A stretch of DNA of 64,000 bases from Pedobacter fastidiosus (GCF_014306625.1 NZ_JACRYL010000005.1:161132-225131); one strand, 5' to 3'; positions 1 to 9,077 are shown, counted from the stretch's first letter. Numbers and translations: made by a program. Notes: generated by a model not told the origin, from the sequence alone.

Positions 1-670
1 AACTTTCGCCTGTTTTGCCTGGAGAAGCTTCTAAACTTTGCTCATCTAGCGCTTTCATTACTTCATCTGCAGAAATTTTATAGGCCTGCATCCGATCTGG
101 CTTTAACCAAATTCGCATTGCGTAATCACGATCACCTAAAATATCGGCAAAACCAACACCATCAACCCTTTTCAGCTCTGCTAAAATGTTAATATCAGCA
201 AAGTTATAAAGGAAACTTTCGTTCATTTTAGGGTCTTTGCTATATAGGTTGATATACATGAGCATATTCGATTCTTCCCTGGTAATTTTTACGCCCTCCC
301 TTACTACCAAAGGAGGAAGTTTATTGGTTACGGCGGCTACACGGTTTTGTACGTTTAATGATGCTTGATTTGGATCAGTACCCAAATTAAAAACCACTTG
401 AATACTGGCTTCGCCATCATTACCAGCATCAGAAGCAATGTATTTCATTCCCGGAACACCGTTTAAGGCACGCTCTAATGGGATAACCACAGATTTGATT
501 AAGAGCTCATTGTTGGCTCCAGGATATTCTGCCGTGATGTTTACTTTTGGCGGCGATATGGATGGAAATTGTGTTACAGGTAGCCCGGTAATTGCCAAGG
601 CACCTAAAAACACAATGATTAATGATATTACGATAGAAAGGACGGGCCTTTGTATGAATTTGGCGAACAT
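1..670 (-). CDS. RND efflux pump permease, HAE1/AcrB type (N-terminal part, cut by window edge)
   Basis: Proton-driven inner-membrane pump subunit of a tripartite drug or solvent efflux system. Only about the first 223 codons are present; the reading frame is open to base 1. Translation from ATG at 670 begins MFAKFIQRPVLSIVISLIIV, the classic first transmembrane helix of AcrB/MexB proteins. It continues with the hallmark ITGLPVTQFP...P segment, then EYPGA, VVIPLERALNGVPGMKYI and QNRVAAVTNKLP of the first porter domain. The adaptor gene ends 22 bp upstream in the same direction, so the two form an operon. A TolC-like outer-membrane gene would be expected beyond the left edge but is not visible. 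Substrate cannot be told from this part. Confidence 0.93.
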   Translation of the reverse strand, partial: MFAKFIQRPVLSIVISLIIVFLGALAITGLPVTQFPSISPPKVNITAEYPGANNELLIKSVVIPLERALNGVPGMKYIASDAGNDGEASIQVVFNLGTDPNQASLNVQNRVAAVTNKLPPLVVREGVKITREESNMLMYINLYSKDPKMNESFLYNFADINILAELKRVDGVGFADILGDRDYAMRIWLKPDRMQAYKISADEVMKALDEQSLEASPGKTGES

Positions 671-692
671 AAATTTTATATCTAATGCGTTA

Positions 693-1775
693 TTATTCTG
701 CGTCTAATCTTAAACTATTGATTACACCCTTGGGATCAAGATATTTGAATTTGATTTTATCATCATCTTTTACTTTTTGCACACCGTCCAGTAAAATTTT
801 GTCGCCTTCTTTTAGCCCACTTCCTACTACATATAAATCAGGCATTTCGTTAGCAATAACAATCTCCCTCGATCGTACTTTATTGCTCTTATCAATAACA
901 AAAACGTAAATTTTATCCTGTATTTCAAAAGTTGCTTTCTGCGGAATAACCAATACGTTTTTTAATGGTACAAGCATTCGTATTTTGCCTGTTTCGCCAT
1001 TTTTAAGTAGGCTGCTTGGGTTGTTAAATCTTGCTCTAAAAGCAATATTGCCCGTTTCGTTATCAAATTCGCTTTCTACAGTTTCTACTGTTCCTTTTGA
1101 TTTTAACAATTCGTTATTGGCCATTAACAAACTAACCTGTTGCTTTCCTTTTTCTTTGGTTGCGCTAGAATAATTTAAATATTCAGGCTCTGAAACGTTA
1201 AAGTATGCGAACATTTGGCTATTATCTGATAGGCTTGTTAACAAGGCGCCTTCATCAACCAAACTGCCGAGTTTAAGTGGAATGCGATCAATAGTTCCAT
1301 CAAATGGCGCTTTAATTTCGGTAAGTGCCAAATGCATTTTCGCTAAAGATGTTTCTGCATTGGCGGCATCTAGCTTAGCTTTCGCCATATAGAGCTCGTT
1401 TTTTGAAACAACATTTTTATCCGTTAATAACTTAGTGTTTTGAAGTTCGATTTCTGCAGCTTTAGTTTCTGCTTGCGCTTTTAAAAGCTCCGCTTCGAAC
1501 ATTTTCGGCATAATTCTAAACAATAATTGCCCAGCTTTTACGCTTTGGCCTTCATCTACATAAATTTTTTGGAGATAACCTTTTTCTTGTGCTCTCAATT
1601 CGATATTTCTAACCGATTTAATTTGAGAAACATATTCTTTTGTAAATGAAGTGTCGATTTTAAGCGGTGATGTTACCGTATAATTTGTTTCTTCTTCCTT
1701 TTCTTCTTTTTTTGGAGTGCAACCGGTTTGATACAGCAACGCACTCGCAAATGCGAGCATTATAACTTTCTTCAT
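693..1775 (-). CDS. RND efflux periplasmic adaptor subunit (HlyD/AcrA family lipoprotein)
   Basis: Periplasmic membrane-fusion protein that links the RND pump to an outer-membrane channel. The 360-residue product starts with a lipoprotein-like signal (MKKVIMLAFASALLYQTGC); the Cys at about 19 is the probable acylation site, although Gln at -3 is not a standard lipobox residue. After a Glu/Lys-rich linker come a lipoyl-like half (YVDEGQSVKAGQLLFRI), an alpha-helical hairpin at about 95-150 rich in Ala/Glu/Lys, the second lipoyl half (IKAPFDGTIDRIPLKLGSLVDEG) and beta-barrel and membrane-proximal domains. This is the normal AcrA/MexA order and length. It is transcribed just ahead of the pump gene. 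No regulator gene is seen upstream. Confidence 0.92.
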   Translation of the reverse strand: MKKVIMLAFASALLYQTGCTPKKEEKEEETNYTVTSPLKIDTSFTKEYVSQIKSVRNIELRAQEKGYLQKIYVDEGQSVKAGQLLFRIMPKMFEAELLKAQAETKAAEIELQNTKLLTDKNVVSKNELYMAKAKLDAANAETSLAKMHLALTEIKAPFDGTIDRIPLKLGSLVDEGALLTSLSDNSQMFAYFNVSEPEYLNYSSATKEKGKQQVSLLMANNELLKSKGTVETVESEFDNETGNIAFRARFNNPSSLLKNGETGKIRMLVPLKNVLVIPQKATFEIQDKIYVFVIDKSNKVRSREIVIANEMPDLYVVGSGLKEGDKILLDGVQKVKDDDKIKFKYLDPKGVINSLRLDAE

Positions 1776-2010
1776 TATCTGATTTTTTAAGCAATTTGAT
1801 TTAGGGTCTTGAAAAAACCTTTACTAATGCCAAAATAAACACAGTAGTATGAAGTTTTTATGAATTAGCTTAAAGAAGGAGGAAAGAAATGGTATTAAAG
1901 GCAGGTTTATGACACGGAAGTTGCTTTAGTTTTAGACGCAGATAAGCAAGTTGTTTTTATGACCTAAGATTATAATGTGATACACGTATTTTGGTGTTCT
2001 TATACAGAGT

Positions 2011-2229
2011 TTATCTGTATTGATTCTTGAGCGGAGTTAACAAATATTCCAAACCGTTTACTCTGATTTCGAACATTGTAGCCATTAAATCACCTAGTTT
2101 TCCTTTTGGAAAGCCTTTATCTTTATACCAAAGGAGATAACTTTCTGGAATATTACAGATTAAATAACCCTTATACTTTCCATAAGGCATTTGCATTTTC
2201 ACTAAATCGAGTAATAAGGTAGGATCCAT
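2011..2229 (-). CDS. DUF3820 family small protein
   Basis: 72-residue protein with the DUF3820 signature: a MPYGKYKGYLI core followed by IPESYLLWYKDKGFPKGKLGDLMATMFEIRVNGLEYLL. The family is sometimes labelled a putative virulence factor, but its biochemical role is unknown. Its ATG overlaps the stop codon of the upstream AAA ATPase gene by one base (TAATG), which suggests translational coupling and a shared function or at least shared expression. No signal peptide or membrane segment; probably cytoplasmic. Confidence 0.8.
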   Translation of the reverse strand: MDPTLLLDLVKMQMPYGKYKGYLICNIPESYLLWYKDKGFPKGKLGDLMATMFEIRVNGLEYLLTPLKNQYR

Positions 2230-3365
2230 TAAAGTATAAATTCTAAGTAGTTTTCTTTATTAATTATTGAAAATGATGCATTTGGATAATTTTTGGCAAA
2301 AAAGCCAGGGATTTTTTTCTTTCCATCACCCCATTTAAAATCAACAGCTGTAATTTGGCCATCTCTGGTTTCTATTAAATCAATTTCTTGTTGATCGTAA
2401 GTGCGCCAAAAGTAGTGTTGAACATTTTGTTGCTGATAGGACATTCTCTTTATCCGCTCTGCGAAACAATAATTTTCCCATAATATACCTTGATCGTTGC
2501 GCAAAGCAAGCAACCTAAAATCGTTAATTACTGCATTCCGAATCCCATTATCGTAAAAATACCATTTAGAAGATTTAGTAACCTCTTTGCGTAAGTTATT
2601 ACTATAGCCACTAACTTTATAAACGATAAAAACTTTAGAGAGCAAGTCGAGATAACGATCAACTGTATTTTTGCTTATGCCTAAAGTTCGAGAAATTTCA
2701 TCAATAGAAACCTCCGAGCCTACTTGATAGGCGATAAGCTTCAGTAAATCAAACAACTTAGTGCTATTTTGGATATTCTCATACATCAAAATATCTTTGA
2801 GTAAGTACGATTTAACCATTTCTGCTAAATATTGCGCCTTTTCGGGTAAAGATTCTAATTGAAATAGCTCTGGATAAGAACCAAAAATCAAACGCTCTTC
2901 TAAATTTTGAGTTGTCTGCAAACCATTTTCATAATTAGCCAATTCCAATTGCGCAACGGGATAGAGATAGTAGGTTAAACTTCTGCCTGTTAAAGGTTCG
3001 CCCGTTTGGTTAGAAAGATCGAACGCAGATGATCCGCTGGCAACAATTGTTAATTCATTAAAAGTATCGATAAGTAATTTTAAGATCTTCCCAATTTCTG
3101 GTATAACCTGTGCCTCATCTATCACCAACAATTTTGTATTCCCTAAAATTCTTTTGTAATTTGCTGCGGTTCGCGTAGCAAGTAAAGCCTGCACATCTTG
3201 ATCTTCTCCATTTAAAGAAAGATAATCGATATTGGCGTCTTTAGTTATCTCTTGGATGAGCCATGTTTTTCCAACTCTTCTTGTTCCAAAGAGTAAAATT
3301 ACTTTGTTCTTCCCTATTTTATTAAGGATAACAGACTTTAAATATCTTGAAATCTGACTTTGCAT
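2229..3365 (-). CDS. AAA_14 / DUF4143 family ATPase
   Basis: 378-residue ATPase of the AAA_14-DUF4143 architecture common in Bacteroidota. Walker A is GTRRVGKT at residues 27-34 and Walker B is LLVIDEAQ near 82-89. SGSSAFDL follows as the sensor region and GRSLTYYLYPVAQLEL as the usual family segment. The second half carries a winged-helix-like stretch (VSIDEISRTLGISKNTVDRYLDLL) and the terminal DUF4143 part (YFWRTYDQQEIDLIE...AVDFKWG), whose ExDhhE-like residues resemble a nuclease fold. The physiological role of these proteins is not settled. It forms a two-gene unit with the DUF3820 gene; its upstream region holds a striking inverted repeat (3385-3454). Confidence 0.85.
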   Translation of the reverse strand: MQSQISRYLKSVILNKIGKNKVILLFGTRRVGKTWLIQEITKDANIDYLSLNGEDQDVQALLATRTAANYKRILGNTKLLVIDEAQVIPEIGKILKLLIDTFNELTIVASGSSAFDLSNQTGEPLTGRSLTYYLYPVAQLELANYENGLQTTQNLEERLIFGSYPELFQLESLPEKAQYLAEMVKSYLLKDILMYENIQNSTKLFDLLKLIAYQVGSEVSIDEISRTLGISKNTVDRYLDLLSKVFIVYKVSGYSNNLRKEVTKSSKWYFYDNGIRNAVINDFRLLALRNDQGILWENYCFAERIKRMSYQQQNVQHYFWRTYDQQEIDLIETRDGQITAVDFKWGDGKKKIPGFFAKNYPNASFSIINKENYLEFIL

Positions 3366-3384
3366 AAGTCAAATATAACGAAAA

Positions 3385-3454
3385 AACGTTAATTCAGTCA
3401 ACGAACTGACTAAATTAACGTTAATTGGATCAATGAACTGACTGAATTAACGTT
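3385..3454. repeat. Three-armed inverted/direct repeat with central palindrome
   Basis: The 90 bp between the mfd stop and the ATPase start contain an arm at 3385-3399 (AACGTTAATTCAGTC). Its inverse occurs twice, at 3408-3422 with one mismatch and at 3440-3454 exactly. The last two lie in 20-base direct repeats (GAACTGACTRAATTAACGTT at 3403-3422 and 3435-3454) spaced 32 bp, about three helical turns. A perfect 14-bp palindrome AATTAACGTTAATT is centred at 3413-3426. It could be an operator for the ATPase gene or part of the mfd terminator; the phased repeats favour an operator. Confidence 0.6.
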
Positions 3455-3455
3455 T

Positions 3456-6400
3456 TTAATCGATTAATTCTAAAGTTTGGATAGCTTCTTCAACGGTGCT
3501 AACATTATCAAACGCAATTCTTAATGTATTTTTAACCTCTTTCAAGTTACACATTCGTGGATGGTTTTGAGCAAAAGTTAAAATTTTGGTAAAAGTATTC
3601 GAGTCGAAATAAGCCGATTGCTTATCACTCAAGAAATATCCACGCAAACTGTTTTTCTTAAAACTAATTTTTTCGAAGCCTAGCTTTTTCCCCAGCCACT
3701 GTAAGCGTACAACACTCAACATGGTTTTTACCTGTGGCGGCACCGGGCCAAAACGATCGGCTAAATGTTTTTCAAAAACAGCCAATTCAGTTTCATTTTC
3801 TAACTTAGAAAGCTCTGTATATAAATTGTATCGCTCCGTAATGTTGGTAATGTAAGCATCGGGAATGTACAATTCTAAATCGGTATCAACTTGTGTAAAT
3901 CCTACAAACGGTCTATTGGGTTCATTCTCAAACAGGCCTTTAAATTCTGCTTCTTTTAATTCCTGAATGGCTTCATCTAAAATTTTATGGTACATTTCAA
4001 AGCCAATTTCAGCAATGAAACCACTTTGCTCTGCACCCAATAAATTCCCGCTCCCGCGAATATCCAAATCTCGCATGGCTACGTTAAAGCCACTTCCCAA
4101 ATCAGAAAATTCTTCAATAGCACTTAAGCGTTTTCTTGCTTCAGAGGTTAAGGTAGAAAGCGGTGGGGAAAGTAAATAACAAAATGCTTTCTTATTACTT
4201 CGCCCAACTCGTCCACGCATTTGGTGTAAATCGCTCAATCCAAACATGTGTGCGTGATTGATGATTATTGTATTGGCATTCGGAATATCCAAACCAGCTT
4301 CAATAATTGTAGTTGCAACCAAAACATCTTTCTCGCCGTTAATAAAATCGAGCATTACATCTTCTAGCGCATCGCCATCTAACTTACCATGGGCAAGACC
4401 GATTCTAGCTTTGGGCACCAATTTTTGGATTAATCCGCCTAATTGCATCAAATCATTTACGCGATTATGCACAAAGAAAACTTGTCCGCCTCTATCCAAT
4501 TCAAACTGAACCGCTTCTTGAATTAACTTATCGTTAAAAACATGAAGCTCCGTATTAACCGGTTGTCTGTTTGGCGGTGGGGTACTAATAATGGATAAAT
4601 CTCGGGCACCCATCAAAGAAAAATGCAGTGTTCTTGGAATCGGCGTGGCGGTAAGCGTTAAGGTATCTACATTTACACGAACGGCTTTTAAACGCTCTTT
4701 TGCCGTAACGCCAAACTTCTGTTCCTCGTCAATAATCATGATGCCAAGATCTTTAAACTTAACATCTTTGCTCAGTAAGCGATGAGTGCCAATTAAAATA
4801 TCAACTTTTCCGGCGGCAGCTTCTGCTAAAGTATCTTTAATTTGTTTGCTTGTTTTAAAGCGATTTATGTAATCAACCGTTACCGGAAAATCTTTTAATC
4901 TAGAAGAGAAAGTTTTGAAATGCTGTAGCGCCAAAATAGTAGTAGGAACCAAAATTGCAGCTTGTTTACCTTCGGCCACGGCTTTAAAAGCTGCTCGAAC
5001 CGCGATTTCAGTTTTTCCAAAACCCACATCTCCACAAACCAACCGATCCATCGGATGTGGAGATTCCATATCCTTTTTCACATCTTGAGTCGCTTTTAAC
5101 TGATCGGGCGTATCCTCATAAATAAAAGAAGCCTCTAATTCTGTTTGGAGATAACCATCGGGAGAAAATGCAGTTCCAGCCTGAGTTTTGCGTAAGGCAT
5201 AAAGCCTAATTAAATCTCGGGCAATATCTTTAACTTTTTTTTTTGTTGTTTTCTTGAGCTTGTCCCAAGCATCCGTTCCAAGTTTGTTCATTCTTGGTAC
5301 GCCACTTTCTTTTCCGCTATATTTCGCAATGCGATTTAAGGAATTGATGTTTACGTAAAGCAAATCATTATCTGCATAAACCAAACGGATCATTTCTTGG
5401 GTTTTACCGTTTACTTCAACCTTTTCAAGTCCGGCGTATTTTCCAATCCCATGATCGATATGGGTTACATAATCGCCAGATTTTAATTCGCGAAGATCTT
5501 TAAGAGTAATCGCCTGGCTTTTTTGATAGCCTTTTTTAAGCTTGTATTTATAGTAACGATCAAAAATTTGATGATCGGTGTAAAACGCAGTTTGAATTTG
5601 AGGATCAACAAAACCTTCGCGAAGCATGCTATTGATTGGCGTAAACTTGGCCGTTTTATCAATATCCTCCAAAATTGCATACAAACGCTCAATTTGTTTG
5701 GGCGAATCGGTAAAAATGAAGTTTATAATTCCAGCTTTTTCATTCTCTTTTAAATTGTGAATGAGTAAGTTAAAATCTTTATTAAAAGAGGGCTGAGGCT
5801 TAGTTTCAAACTCGAAACGATTTTCTGTCTGATAAAAAAACTGCTTTCCAAACTCTATCAAAGGGAAATCCTGAAGATGGTCGCCCAACATTTTTTCATC
5901 CGTAAAGGCAAACTTTGGATCAATCCAATCGGGATTTTGATTTTTATCTGCAAGAGATAAAGCCTTCCAGAGTTCGGTAGCCTTTTTGTAACCCGCTTTG
6001 ATGATATCTAATGTAAATTCGACATCCTTAAACCAAAGCTGTGTATCTTGATCGATATAATCTAAAATGCTGATGTTGCTTTCGGTTAGAAATTTGGCTT
6101 GTACATTGGGCACAATAGTTAACGATTTTACATCGGCAACCGAAAGCTGACTTTCAATTTCAAAACTTCTAATGCTTTCTACCTCGTCGCCAAAAAATTC
6201 GATCCGAAAAGGCAAATCAGAAGAGAAAGAAAAAATATCCACAATTCCGCCACGAATAGAAAACTGACCGGGTTCGTAAACAAAATCCCGTCTATCGAAA
6301 TCGTAATCAATTAAAAATTCATTAATAAAATCGATGCCTAACTTAGCGCCCAAACTTATTTCTAAAGTGTTTTTTTCTAACGCAGAGCGATCAATAACTT

Positions 6401-6794
6401 TTTCTGCGATGGCTTCGGGATAAGAAACCACAATTTTTCCGTATTCAGAATCGTGATTAAGTTCGTTTAAAACTTCTGCCCGAGCCAAAACATTTGCGGT
6501 ATCTACCTGAGTAAAATCAAACGATTTCCGATAAGAAGAAGGGAAAAGCAAAACCTGTTTATCTAGAACGCTTTCTAAATCAGATTGGAAATAAGCAGCT
6601 TCTTCCCGATCTGGTAAAACAAAAAACAAAGGTTTATGAAGCAGAAAGTAAGAAGAAAGGGCTACAATAGCGTCGGCAGAGCCCACCAGTCCCTTTAATT
6701 GGATCTTTGGGCTTTTAGAGCTGTTTAACGCTTTGGTAAAATTAGTTACCCTTTCGTCGGTTTTATATCTATTTATTAAATCGCGGATATTCAA
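3456..6794 (-). CDS. mfd: Transcription-repair coupling factor Mfd
   Basis: ATP-dependent translocase that removes RNA polymerase stalled at DNA lesions and recruits the UvrABC nucleotide-excision repair machinery. The protein shows the UvrB-like N-terminal module, the RNA polymerase interaction domain (LKSGDYVTHIDHGIGKYAGLEK), RecG-like helicase motifs (GDVGFGKTE Walker A, DEEQKFGV motif II, TATPIPRTL motif III, HGRVGRS-like QMRGRVGRS motif VI) and the C-terminal TRCF domain. I place the start at a TTG at 6794 (LNIRDLINRYK...), giving 1112 residues, the usual family length. A longer frame opens at ATG 6986, but its first 64 residues look non-native and would leave 3 bp to the divergent gene. 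A -7 promoter box lies 4 nt before the TTG. Confidence 0.95.
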   Translation of the reverse strand: MNIRDLINRYKTDERVTNFTKALNSSKSPKIQLKGLVGSADAIVALSSYFLLHKPLFFVLPDREEAAYFQSDLESVLDKQVLLFPSSYRKSFDFTQVDTANVLARAEVLNELNHDSEYGKIVVSYPEAIAEKVIDRSALEKNTLEISLGAKLGIDFINEFLIDYDFDRRDFVYEPGQFSIRGGIVDIFSFSSDLPFRIEFFGDEVESIRSFEIESQLSVADVKSLTIVPNVQAKFLTESNISILDYIDQDTQLWFKDVEFTLDIIKAGYKKATELWKALSLADKNQNPDWIDPKFAFTDEKMLGDHLQDFPLIEFGKQFFYQTENRFEFETKPQPSFNKDFNLLIHNLKENEKAGIINFIFTDSPKQIERLYAILEDIDKTAKFTPINSMLREGFVDPQIQTAFYTDHQIFDRYYKYKLKKGYQKSQAITLKDLRELKSGDYVTHIDHGIGKYAGLEKVEVNGKTQEMIRLVYADNDLLYVNINSLNRIAKYSGKESGVPRMNKLGTDAWDKLKKTTKKKVKDIARDLIRLYALRKTQAGTAFSPDGYLQTELEASFIYEDTPDQLKATQDVKKDMESPHPMDRLVCGDVGFGKTEIAVRAAFKAVAEGKQAAILVPTTILALQHFKTFSSRLKDFPVTVDYINRFKTSKQIKDTLAEAAAGKVDILIGTHRLLSKDVKFKDLGIMIIDEEQKFGVTAKERLKAVRVNVDTLTLTATPIPRTLHFSLMGARDLSIISTPPPNRQPVNTELHVFNDKLIQEAVQFELDRGGQVFFVHNRVNDLMQLGGLIQKLVPKARIGLAHGKLDGDALEDVMLDFINGEKDVLVATTIIEAGLDIPNANTIIINHAHMFGLSDLHQMRGRVGRSNKKAFCYLLSPPLSTLTSEARKRLSAIEEFSDLGSGFNVAMRDLDIRGSGNLLGAEQSGFIAEIGFEMYHKILDEAIQELKEAEFKGLFENEPNRPFVGFTQVDTDLELYIPDAYITNITERYNLYTELSKLENETELAVFEKHLADRFGPVPPQVKTMLSVVRLQWLGKKLGFEKISFKKNSLRGYFLSDKQSAYFDSNTFTKILTFAQNHPRMCNLKEVKNTLRIAFDNVSTVEEAIQTLELID

Positions 6795-6798
6795 GACA

Positions 6799-6806
6799 CA
6801 AAAATA
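6799..6806 (-). promoter_or_regulatory. Bacteroidota -7 box before mfd
   Basis: On the minus strand the sequence reads TATTTTTG, an exact match to TAnnTTTG, followed by TGTC and the proposed TTG start of mfd. Transcription would begin at or next to the start codon, giving a nearly leaderless mRNA. A -33 TTG was not assigned. Confidence 0.55.
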
Positions 6807-6989
6807 AGTTATCTTTTTAATATTAACCCGCAAATTCTGTAAAGGTTTTTTAAGTTTGTTATCAAGAGCAATAAGGTTTCTCGGTGCAATACGTTTATTT
6901 GTCGGATTTTTTTTACATTTCGTCGAAATAACCCTAAATCCTGTAACAAAGGCTTTCTTGTAACCTCTAAAATATATAAAAAGCAAAAC

Positions 6990-7289
6990 ATGAAGTACAT
7001 CAAAAGCTTTCCGCTAGAACTTTTTTTCTGGATCACGGCTTTGGTGTTGTTGGCAACAACTAATACTCACGAACATCACTTTACATTATGTCCTCTGGCA
7101 AACTTAGGCTTCGAGAACTGGTGTCCAGGATGTGGATTGGGGAGGTCAATAAGTCATATTTTACATGGCGAATTAACCGAAAGTTTTAGCGAACACTGGT
7201 TTGGGCTACCGGCACTGTTAATTATACTGTACCGAATTTATACATTAACAAAGAAAAAGAATTATAAGATTTTAACCACAAACAGATAA
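6990..7289 (+). CDS. DUF2752 domain-containing membrane protein
   Basis: 99-residue small membrane protein with the DUF2752 signature: a CPLANLGFENWCPGCGLGRSIS block, containing CPxCGxGR, followed by HGELTESFSEHWFGLPALLIILYRIY. The N-terminal helix (about 8-24) and the helix after the Cys motif (about 72-88) are probable membrane segments. The role is unknown; the conserved Cys pair could bind metal. It is followed 5 bp later by a TM2-domain gene in the same direction, a pairing common in Bacteroidota, so the two are probably cotranscribed. Confidence 0.85.
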   Translation: MKYIKSFPLELFFWITALVLLATTNTHEHHFTLCPLANLGFENWCPGCGLGRSISHILHGELTESFSEHWFGLPALLIILYRIYTLTKKKNYKILTTNR

Positions 7290-7294
7290 AAATC

Positions 7295-7663
7295 ATGGAT
7301 ATATTTCAATCACCTCTAATGTCGTTACCAGGTATAACACCAGAGGAATACTCATACTTACAACAAGCAACAACAGGCTTAACTGAGCAACAATTGCGTA
7401 ATTTCTTGATGGTTTACAGCACTAAAAGAAAGAACCCTTCAGATATGTTAATTTTTTGTTTGATAGGTTTATTTGCAGTTCCAGGCTTGCAGCGGTTTAT
7501 TATAGGTCAAATCGGAATGGGTATTTTATATTTATTTACTGCAGGCTTATGTTTCATCGGTTCCATTATTGATGTTGTAAACCACAAAACCTTGGCTTTT
7601 GAGCACAACCAAAAAATGGTTTTCGAAAGTTTGCAAATGGTAAGAATGGGCGGTTTTCAATAA
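7295..7663 (+). CDS. TM2 domain-containing protein
   Basis: 122-residue protein with a cytoplasmic N-terminal part of about 48 residues rich in Gln/Ser/Thr, then a TM2 domain of two helices (LIFCLIGLFAVPGLQRFIIG and MGILYLFTAGLCFIGSIIDVV) joined by the short GQIGMG turn that marks the family. TM2 proteins are widespread; their function in bacteria is not defined. It sits 5 bp after the DUF2752 gene and is followed by an intrinsic terminator at 7779-7814, closing the two-gene unit. Confidence 0.85.
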   Translation: MDIFQSPLMSLPGITPEEYSYLQQATTGLTEQQLRNFLMVYSTKRKNPSDMLIFCLIGLFAVPGLQRFIIGQIGMGILYLFTAGLCFIGSIIDVVNHKTLAFEHNQKMVFESLQMVRMGGFQ

Positions 7664-7778
7664 CCCCAATCGCTTTCCATGAATGAGATAACTTATTAAA
7701 TTAGAAAGCAAAGACAGAAGCATTTTTTAATGTTAGTCCCGTGCCAAGGGTACTCCCTCAGAGCCATACACTTCAAGT

Positions 7779-7814
7779 CCGCACCCGACGAAAAATCGGG
7801 TTTGCGGGCTTTTT
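7779..7814 (+). terminator. Intrinsic terminator after TM2 gene
   Basis: A two-block stem, CCGCA+CCCGA at 7779-7788 pairing with TCGGG+TGCGG at 7796-7807 (2-nt bulge), is followed by GCTTTTT. The stem is GC-rich in AT-rich surroundings. It closes the DUF2752-TM2 unit. Confidence 0.75.
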
Positions 7815-7841
7815 GTTTCTGTCGGGTTTAGTAATTTGCTA

Positions 7842-7927
7842 CGTCATTTCCAACTTGATCCGATAGCTATCGGATGGGAATCGTAATGCAATTGGCTTTA
7901 AGATTCCCGCCTACGCGAGAATAACGA
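7842..7927. repeat. Dispersed palindromic intergenic element
   Basis: The 316-bp gap 7664-7979 holds the terminator above and then this element. It contains an 18-bp perfect palindrome, ATCCGATAGCTATCGGAT at 7858-7875, and a GGGAATC/GATTCCC inverted pair (7876-7882, 7902-7908). Its end (GATTCCCGCCTACGCGAGAA) resembles the CGTCATTCCCGC-type repeats common in many bacterial genomes. No ORF is supported here. Confidence 0.6.
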
Positions 7928-7979
7928 TGGCTCTAAATTTCTTTTCAAACCAAAACATCAAATTATATATCTTTATAAA

Positions 7980-9077
7980 ATGAAATTAGTTGAACTCACC
8001 AATTACTTAGAAAGTATCGCACCGCTTAATTATCAGGAAGATTATGATAATTCTGGATTAATCGTGGGTGATCCAAATATGGAAATTCGTGGTGCTTTGG
8101 TTGCTTTAGATTGTATAGAAAAAATAGTAGACGAAGCCATTTCAACAGGCTGTAATCTTATTATAACCCATCATCCTATTGTTTTCAGAGGATTAAAAAA
8201 GCTCAACGGAAAAAATTATGTAGAACGGGTTATACTTAAGGCGATTAAAAACAATATTGCTTTGTATGCCATCCATACCAATTTAGATAGCATTCATACA
8301 GGGGTAAATGCCAGAATTTGCGAACGTTTAGGCTTAACCGGAACAAAAGTACTTGCGCCAAAAGCAGGATTGCTAAAAAAACTTGTTACGTATTGTCCGC
8401 AGGCACAAGCAGAGCAATTAAGATCGGCACTTTTTTATGCAGGTGCAGGAAATATTGGTAACTACAGTGAGTGCAGTTTCAATGCCGATGGTTTTGGAAC
8501 ATTCAAGGGAAACGAAAATTCTGATCCCTTTGTTGGTGAAAAAGGTGTTCGCCACAGAGAATCTGAAGTTCGGATAGAAATGGTTTATCCAACACAAACT
8601 GAACGGAAAATTTTAGTGGCATTGTTCGAAAATCATCCATACGAAGAAATTGCTTACGATATTTACAAGCTAGAGAATAAGCACGAATTGGTTGGATCGG
8701 GAATGGTGGGCTGGCTTGAATCTGATATGGACGGTTACGATTTCTTACATTTGGTAAAAGATAGAATGCAGGCTAAAGTGGTTAGGCACACCGATGTGAT
8801 CAATAAAAGAATAAAAAAGGTTGCCGTATGTGGTGGATCTGGAAGTTTCCTTTTAAAAGAAGCAATCGCTGCGGGAGCTGATGCCTTTATAACTGCTGAT
8901 TTTAAATACCATGAGTTTTTCGATGCAGAAGAAAAATTGATCATTGCCGACATCGGACACTTTGAAACTGAACAATTTACCTCAAATTTATTGGTTGAAA
9001 TTATTCAGAAAAAATTTACTAACTTTGCAATCCGTTTAACGGAGCAAAATACAAACCCCATAAATTACTTGTTTTAA
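7980..9077 (+). CDS. Nif3-like dinuclear metal center protein (DUF34/YqfO type)
   Basis: 365-residue member of the NIF3/YbgI/YqfO family: cytoplasmic hexamers with a dinuclear metal site. One family member has been linked to GTP cyclohydrolase-like activity, but the physiological role is debated. Metal ligands are visible in LIITHHPIVFRGLKKLNG, YAIHTNLDSIHTGVNARI and near the end in DIGHFETEQ. The length and the middle segment (about 130-235, with MVYPTQTERKILVALFENHPYEEIAYD) correspond to the YqfO form with an inserted PII-like domain. Its stop overlaps the next ATG (TAATG), coupling it to the zinc-ribbon gene. TATCTTTA, one base off the -7 box, sits 4 nt before the ATG. Confidence 0.9.
   Translation: MKLVELTNYLESIAPLNYQEDYDNSGLIVGDPNMEIRGALVALDCIEKIVDEAISTGCNLIITHHPIVFRGLKKLNGKNYVERVILKAIKNNIALYAIHTNLDSIHTGVNARICERLGLTGTKVLAPKAGLLKKLVTYCPQAQAEQLRSALFYAGAGNIGNYSECSFNADGFGTFKGNENSDPFVGEKGVRHRESEVRIEMVYPTQTERKILVALFENHPYEEIAYDIYKLENKHELVGSGMVGWLESDMDGYDFLHLVKDRMQAKVVRHTDVINKRIKKVAVCGGSGSFLLKEAIAAGADAFITADFKYHEFFDAEEKLIIADIGHFETEQFTSNLLVEIIQKKFTNFAIRLTEQNTNPINYLF

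Noticed and set aside
1874..1912. GGAGG followed by a short ATG frame of seven codons
   Set aside because: Too short to support as a gene, and Shine-Dalgarno signals are not typical of this phylum.
7741..7815. Possible tRNA or small RNA remnant (TTCAAGTCC resembling a T-loop)
   Set aside because: No acceptor or anticodon stem pairing could be made; the 3' part is an intrinsic terminator.
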